From Henckelia pumila (lineage: Eukaryota > Streptophyta > Magnoliopsida > Lamiales > Gesneriaceae), in NCBI RefSeq assembly GCF_033568475.1, contig NC_133122.1, positions 145,404,861 to 145,468,860 on the forward strand: 64,000 bases of DNA, written 5' to 3'. The notes beneath the pieces were generated by a model that saw only the letters and a program-made list of their open reading frames with translations, was not told the DNA's origin and did no database searches. A program made the translations under genes and the position numbers. Shown here in pieces: positions 58,943 through 64,000 of this stretch (positions are counted from its first letter, which is position 1; each line of letters starts with the position of its first letter).

Positions 58943-60631
58943 TTGAGCAAGTGTGAATTTTGGCTTGATCGGGTAGTGTTTCTCGGTCATGTGATTTCTA
59001 GTGAAGGAATATCTGTTGATCCTAGTAAGATAGAGGCAGTGCTGAACTGGTCTCGTCCGACGACGGTTGCTGAGATTCGTAGTTTCTTGGGTCTAGCTGG
59101 ATTTTACCGTCGGTTCATCGAGAATTTTTCACAGTTGGCCAGGCCTTTGACTCAGCTTACTCGTAAAGATGTTACCTTCATTTGGTCCTCGGATTGTGAG
59201 GAGTCATTTCATGAGCTGCGTAGACATCTTACTACTGCACCTGTGCTAGCTCTACCTTCTGGATCAGGAGGTTATGTTGTTTATACTGATGCCTCTGGTC
59301 AAGGGTTAGGATGTCTTTTGACACAGTATGGACATGTTATTGCCTATGCTTCTCGACAGTTGAAGACGCATGAGACTAACTATCCAGTGCATGATCTCGA
59401 GTTGGCCGCCATTGTATTTGCGCTCAAGATTTGGAGGCATTATCTTTATGGCGAGAAATTTGAGATATTTACGGATCACAAGAGTTTGAAGTATTTATTC
59501 ACTCAGGCGAAGTTGAATATGCGACAGAGACGCTGGATGGATCTTCTGAAGGATTATGATTGTGAAATCAAATATCATCCAGGTTCTGCCAATCTTACTG
59601 TTGATGCCTTGAGTTGGCAGGTGAGACTTTCTGCACTTCAGACTAATGAAATATCTCATATGATTCAAGAGTTCTGTTCATTGAGTTTTACGCTCAAGCA
59701 CAAGAAAGGGAGGAATGTGATTCGTTTGTATACTATTCTATCTGAGCCAGCATTGTATTCTTGGATCAGAGATGCTCAGATATCTGATGTTAAGACTCAG
59801 CGTTTGGCACGTCTGGCCAATGGAGTTAATACATCTGGATTCCATTTTCAGGCAGATGGTTTATTGTGCCTATCTAATCGAGTGGTTGTACCTAATGTTG
59901 CGGAGCTTAGGAATGATATTCTATCTCAAGCTCACAGGAGTCGATTATCTGTTCATCCTAGTAGCATGAAAATGTACAAGGACTTGCGAACTAGATTCTG
60001 GTAGAAAGGGATGAAGCGAAGTGTTTATCAGTTTGTTTCTAGATGTTTGGTTTGTCAACAGGTCAAGGCTGAACATCGACGACCAGGTGGATTACTGCAG
60101 AATCTTGAGATTTCCGAATGGAAGTGGGAGCACGTGACTATGGATTTTTTCACCCACTTGCCTATGACTTCACGTCAGTGTGATGCTATCTAGGTTGTCA
60201 TTGACCGTTTGACGAAATCAGCACATTTCATTCCTTACAACCGGGAGTATTCTTATGATCGCATGACACGCTTATACATCCAGGAGATAGTGCGATTGCA
60301 TGGGATTCCAGTGAGTATAGTCAGTGATAGAGACCCGCGATTTACCTCACGTTTTTGGGGTAGTTTTCAGCAGGCGTTGGGTACCACTCTGAGTTTGAGT
60401 ACTGCATATCATCCGGAGACTGATGGGCAGTCAGAGCGGACAATTCGTATGTTGGAGGATATGCTACGTTCGTCTGTCATGGACTTTGGCTTATCTTGGC
60501 AGGATCAATTATCTTTGATCAAATTTGCCTACAATAACAGTTATCATCGTAGTATTGATATGACACCTTTTGAGACATTGTACGGTCGACGGTGTCGTAC
60601 TCTGTTATTCTGGGATGAAGTCGGGGAATGA
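58943..60631 (+). pseudogene. Tekay-like RT connection, RNase H and integrase
   Basis: RNase H motifs are [22 protein letters not shown] and [10 protein letters not shown]. The integrase follows with the zinc-binding region ([26 protein letters not shown]) and core motifs MDFFTHLP, IVSDRDPRFTS and TDGQSERTIRMLED, so Asp-Asp-Glu is kept. Stops are TAG 60,002-60,004, TAG 60,191-60,193 and TGA 60,629-60,631, all in the one frame. Confidence 0.93.
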
Positions 60632-61188
60632 CAAGTCAGGGTCCTGAATTGGTGCAGCAGATTGTATACAAGGTAGATTTGATCAAACATAGGATCAAAG
60701 TTGCTCAAGATCGGCAAGCCAGTTATGCTAATATTCGCCGTCGGCCACTTCCGTTTGAGCCTGGTGAATATGTGTTCTTACGAGTATCACCTTTCAGGAA
60801 GGTGATGAGATTTGGTGTGAAAGGCAAGTTGTCTCCTCGTTTCATTGGGCCTTTCCAGATACTGGAAAAGATCGGAGATGTTGCATATCGTCTGGCGTTA
60901 CCGCCATCTCTTTCCAGTATACATAATGTTTTTCATGTGTCGTTACTTCGACAGTACATAGCTGATTAATCTCATGTGATTCAATCTACTGATATTCAGC
61001 TAGAGCCAGATTTGTCTTTTGTTGAACGACCAATCCGTATCCTAGACAGGAAGGAGAAAGTTCTTCGGAACAAGACTATACCACTTGTGATGGTACAGTG
61101 GCAGCGCCGAGGCGTTGAAGAAGAAACTTGGGAAACGGAGAGTCGTATGCAAGCGGAATATCCTGAGTTATTTGCTTTATACTTTTGA
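60628..61188 (+). pseudogene. Tekay-like integrase carboxyl end and chromodomain
   Basis: After a one-base shift near 60,635, the frame continues QGPELVQQIVYKVDLIK, RRPLPFEPGEYVFLRVSPF and KLSPRFIGPFQILEKIGDVA (GPY/F module). A TAA at 60,967-60,969 interrupts it. The end reads PIRILDRKEKVLRNKTIPLV then VQWQRRGVEEETWE, a chromodomain-like tail typical of Tekay chromoviruses, believed to direct insertion to heterochromatin. Confidence 0.88.
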
Positions 61189-61295
61189 TTACCATGTATC
61201 AGTGTAATTACAGTTTGTTGTAATAAGACATGGTTTTCTGTTTCATATTGTTATCTTAATTTATCTTTAGATTTTATTTCGCGGACGAAATATCT

Positions 61296-61309
61296 AAAGG
61301 TGGGGAGAA
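61296..61309 (+). other. Tekay-like polypurine tract
   Basis: AAAGGTGGGGAGAA directly before the 3' LTR. Confidence 0.9.
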
Positions 61310-62804
61310 TGTAGTAACCCAGATTTCATTTTAAGATAATAATATGATAATCATGATTAAGGGTCCAGTCTTAACTGCTGAACTGATGAGCAGCTAGGGA
61401 ATATGAGCAGCTAGGGAAACATGAGCAGCTAGGGAATTTGCTGCTAGGGATTATACAGCTAGGGATTCTTTAGCTAGGGAATTCTCTTGCTAGGTATTCT
61501 ACAGCTAGCGAATTCTTCTGTTAGTCTGTTAGGGAATTTCGTTACTAAGGAAGTTTGAAAAGCTGCTAGGAAATCCCGACCTGCTATTAAGAAATCCCGA
61601 CCTGCTGCTAGGGAATCCCAAACTGCTATTAGGGAAGCCCGAACCCTCCAGGATAGGCGGCAGGTGTGTGGACGCTTGCATGAATGACAGTTGGCGCCTA
61701 AGCATGAGCTGTCAATAATGGTAGTGACTCAGCTCAAGCATCTGATACGTTGCATGCTTATAGGAGCTCGGACGTCTCGACGTCAGCTCAAGAATCCCGA
61801 TCACCCCAAATATTTGTCTATAAATAGGAGCTGGGGATTCAGTTATTTTTCACGTCACTTCCATCTCACTTCATATCTTTGCCCGGAAAAGAGTAGCTCG
61901 GGAGCTCGGGAAAGAGTAGCTCGGGAATTCGAGAAGGAATAGCTCGGGAAGGAAGAGCTCGGGGTCGGACCAAGAGACCAGTTCGGGTCAAGCTTGAGAC
62001 CAGGTCAGGTCGGGAGTTGACCTAGGACAGCTAGGGGTTGTCTTTTTCCAGCTTATTCAGACTTCGGTGTTAAGTACGTACACATTGACTGAGATTGCCA
62101 GCGAGTATACATGTTTATATATTGCATTTATTTGGCATTATTATATGGCATGATGTATGATTTACCGTTTTCCATATTCATATGTCATGTGCATATACAC
62201 GTTGAGCCTATACCTTATTATACCTGATTATAGAGCCGCTCAGCTCTATACTCAATAGTCTGTCACTTAGAGTACCGCGACGGCGGGGGCATTTATGTCT
62301 GTCTACTCTGGTGTACTAGACGAGTGTGGTTGCACCCAGAGGTTGATCCGTGCGGTGGCAGCACTCATGTGGCGCCGATACTGAGCATGACTTTTCGGAT
62401 GACCCTTTACCAGTCATCATGTTGCATGCATTATATACATATGTTTACTCATGTCTATGTACTGGGCGTTAGCGCTCACGTCCTAGTTGTTATCTTTGAC
62501 ACCCTATTCCACGGGGCAGGTCGCAGGATGGACGGAGCTGGTAGTTCAAGGCAGGACTAGGGAGCAGGGGCCTTGAAGAGTTAGTTATACAGCAGGATTC
62601 GATATAGCTGTATAATGTTTACTTTTAAGATTTTGTATTTGGTTGTATCACTACAGATTTAAGCTTGGACTTATTTTACTAAGCTGATATGTAAATTATG
62701 GTTATGTTTCCGCACGTTTTACTCTGCTAAGTATTTTGTTGTATTAAGTTTAATGCATGTTATTAGCTGCCAGTTAGTAGGTGATTCCATGCAGGGTCAC
62801 TACA
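61310..62804 (+). repeat. Tekay-like 3' LTR
   Basis: Matches the 5' LTR throughout, with most differences in the CTAGGGA repeat region. TATA box at 61,819-61,826; conserved box at about 62,497-62,516. Confidence 0.95.
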
Positions 62805-62809
62805 AGATC

Positions 62810-63363
62810 GCTCCGCTACTTTCGGATCCCAAATAGGACGCCTCAAAAGTCTAATACTAGCTAAAGGAAGATAGGAGAGAGGAAATGGTTCAAGGGGGAA
62901 ATGAACTCGGCTGTCCCTTATATAGAAAACTTTCGGACCGTCCGATCCCACGTTCAGATCCTACAAACCCTCCGTCCGAACTTTCTCAGCCAACCACGTG
63001 TCTAGCTTCCAGAGAATGCCTGCCGACACGAGTTCGGATCCTCCGATCCATCTTTGGACGGTCCAAAGTCACTCCTATGATGTCATCAATGACGAATTAT
63101 TCTCGGACAGCTGGCCATGCAAGTTTGGAGCCTCCGATCTGAGTTCGGATCCTCCGGTCCAGGTTCTGATACTCCGATCCTGGTTCGGAGCATCCGATCC
63201 CTCCGAACCCTCCGAACCCTCCCGGCGATTTACAAGTGTTTTGGATCCATTTTTGAACTCTTTAGATCCTTTTGGAAACCCCTTAATCATGTTTTACTAA
63301 ATCTAAACATGATCACTCGATTAATTACTCATTAATCGCTAATTCTGAATACGGGTTACTACA
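62810..63363 (-). repeat. LTR-B, right part
   Basis: Continues LTR-B after the AGATC duplication and ends GGGTTACTACA, the inverse of an LTR start TGTAGTAACCC (compare the complete element, TGTAGTAACC). 62,930-63,225 holds repeated TCGGATCCTCCGATCC / CTCCGAACC motifs. No clean 5-bp duplication with the left part (ATCAA versus ATCTC). Confidence 0.75.
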
Positions 63364-63804
63364 ATCTCCAAACTCCCGATCAGATGTTCCGATCTCCGCA
63401 TGCATGCCATGTTTCAAACTGCCACGATCGGAAGCTCCGATCCCTACTTTGGAAGTTTCGATCCCATGCATGCAGCTACGTGTTCGAACGTCAATGAAAC
63501 GTCACAAATGCACATGGCCTAAATACGATCGGAAGCTCCGATCATACTTCGGGCGTTCCGATCTCTCCAGAGCTTCCGAACTCCTTCGCTCCTTCCGAAC
63601 CCTTTGGACCCTCCGAACTCTAAAAAGCATTGGGTTGGGACCTTTCGAACCACCCGAGTTCAAATAAGCCCATTAACCATTTTTGAACATTTTGGATCCG
63701 ATTTCTTGGTTCGTTTGATATAATTAAAATCCCTTGATCATGTTTTATTAATTCTAAACATGTTTAACCAAATTAATCTTGTAAAATGGAACCGGGATAC
63801 TACA
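63364..63804 (-). repeat. LTR-A, probable right part
   Basis: Ends CCGGGATACTACA, the inverse of an LTR start. 63,380-63,660 holds GATCGGAAGCTCCGATC and CTTCCGAAC motifs. Its pairing with 53,219-54,210 is inferred from arrangement only; target duplication not confirmed. Confidence 0.5.
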
Positions 63805-64000
63805 ATCGTTGTATTTAAATATAGTAAATATTTTTCATATATTGTGTTACATATGCAAATTTTTGCGTGAAACATGAACACTAGTATATATATTATGGTA
63901 AAGCAACTAATGAGAAACGATCAACTAACCTCTAATATTTAAAATATATTAAAATAGTACAGAATTTTTCAAAAATTTTGGCATGAACTATTTAAAACAT
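63805..64000 (-). repeat. Spacer and start of another LTR running off the window
   Basis: From about 63,912 the sequence GAAACGATCAACTAACCTCT... TTTTTCAAAAATTTTGGCAT parallels the left end of the solo LTR at 43,411 (GAAACGACCC... TTTTTCAAAAATTTTCGGCAT). The first 100 bases are plain AT-rich DNA. Confidence 0.6.

Larger units (their letters stand above)
55127..62804 (+). mobile_element. Complete Ty3/gypsy element, Tekay-like chromovirus, inactivated by stops
   Basis: LTRs of 1,493 and 1,495 bp start TGTAGTAACC and end GGTCACTACA, flanked by perfect 5-bp duplications AGATC (55,122-55,126 and 62,805-62,809). Primer site, gag, protease, RT, RNase H, integrase, chromodomain and polypurine tract are in gypsy order. 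The polyprotein frame is nearly continuous except for seven nonsense codons and one frameshift. Total length 7,678 bp. Confidence 0.97.

Noticed and set aside
63364..63368. 5-bp target duplication for LTR-B
   Set aside because: Left flank ATCAA and right flank ATCTC agree at only three positions.

Overview
This window is a stretch of AT-rich, repeat-dominated nuclear DNA from a flowering plant, almost certainly a eudicot. The evidence is one intron-bearing host gene of the plant-specific major latex protein (MLP/Bet v 1) family, several Ty1/copia and Ty3/gypsy (Tekay-like) retrotransposons with tRNA-Met primer sites, an endogenous caulimovirid copy, and CACTA, hAT, Tourist-like and foldback DNA elements. 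I cannot name the species. No tRNA, rRNA or CRISPR array was seen.

Layout. 1-5.5 kb: minus-strand copia element (copia-1), with gag, protease, integrase, RT and RNase H all present but broken. 5.58-11.2 kb: minus-strand endogenous pararetrovirus with coat-like, movement-like, small and PR-RT-RNase H frames, broken by stops and shifts; its 3' end abuts the copia-1 LTR. 12.955-17.638 kb: complete but decayed plus-strand copia-2 with two short LTRs. 19.8-23.9 kb: minus-strand copia-3 remnant in which integrase is fused to RNase H by a deletion. 24.79-27.84 kb: the intact host MLP gene (two exons, 151 residues), with a 5'-truncated LINE inserted just upstream of its start codon and two Tourist-like MITEs in its intron. 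29.368-34.378 kb: a non-autonomous CACTA transposon carrying exon fragments of a cyclophilin, an ERECTA-type receptor kinase and a PEAPOD/TIFY4 gene. 34.4-47.3 kb: gypsy-type LTR remnants and two solo LTRs with perfect target-site duplications, a broken hAT (TTF-type) transposase and hAT MITEs. 47.8-53.1 kb: foldback MITEs, a hAT MITE, a copia 3' LTR and a nested pair of hAT MITEs. 53.2-63.8 kb: a nest in which a complete Tekay-like gypsy element (55,127-62,804) sits in a related minus-strand LTR, which appears to sit in a further one.

The only apparently intact gene is the MLP gene. Everything else is mobile-element sequence, mostly inactivated. The most interesting points are the multi-gene capture inside the CACTA element, the exact LINE insertion at the MLP promoter, a recurring palindrome spaced about every 0.5-0.65 kb through copia-3, LTRs that each carry their own repeat array, and the coat-before-movement gene order with ATGA overlaps in the viral copy.
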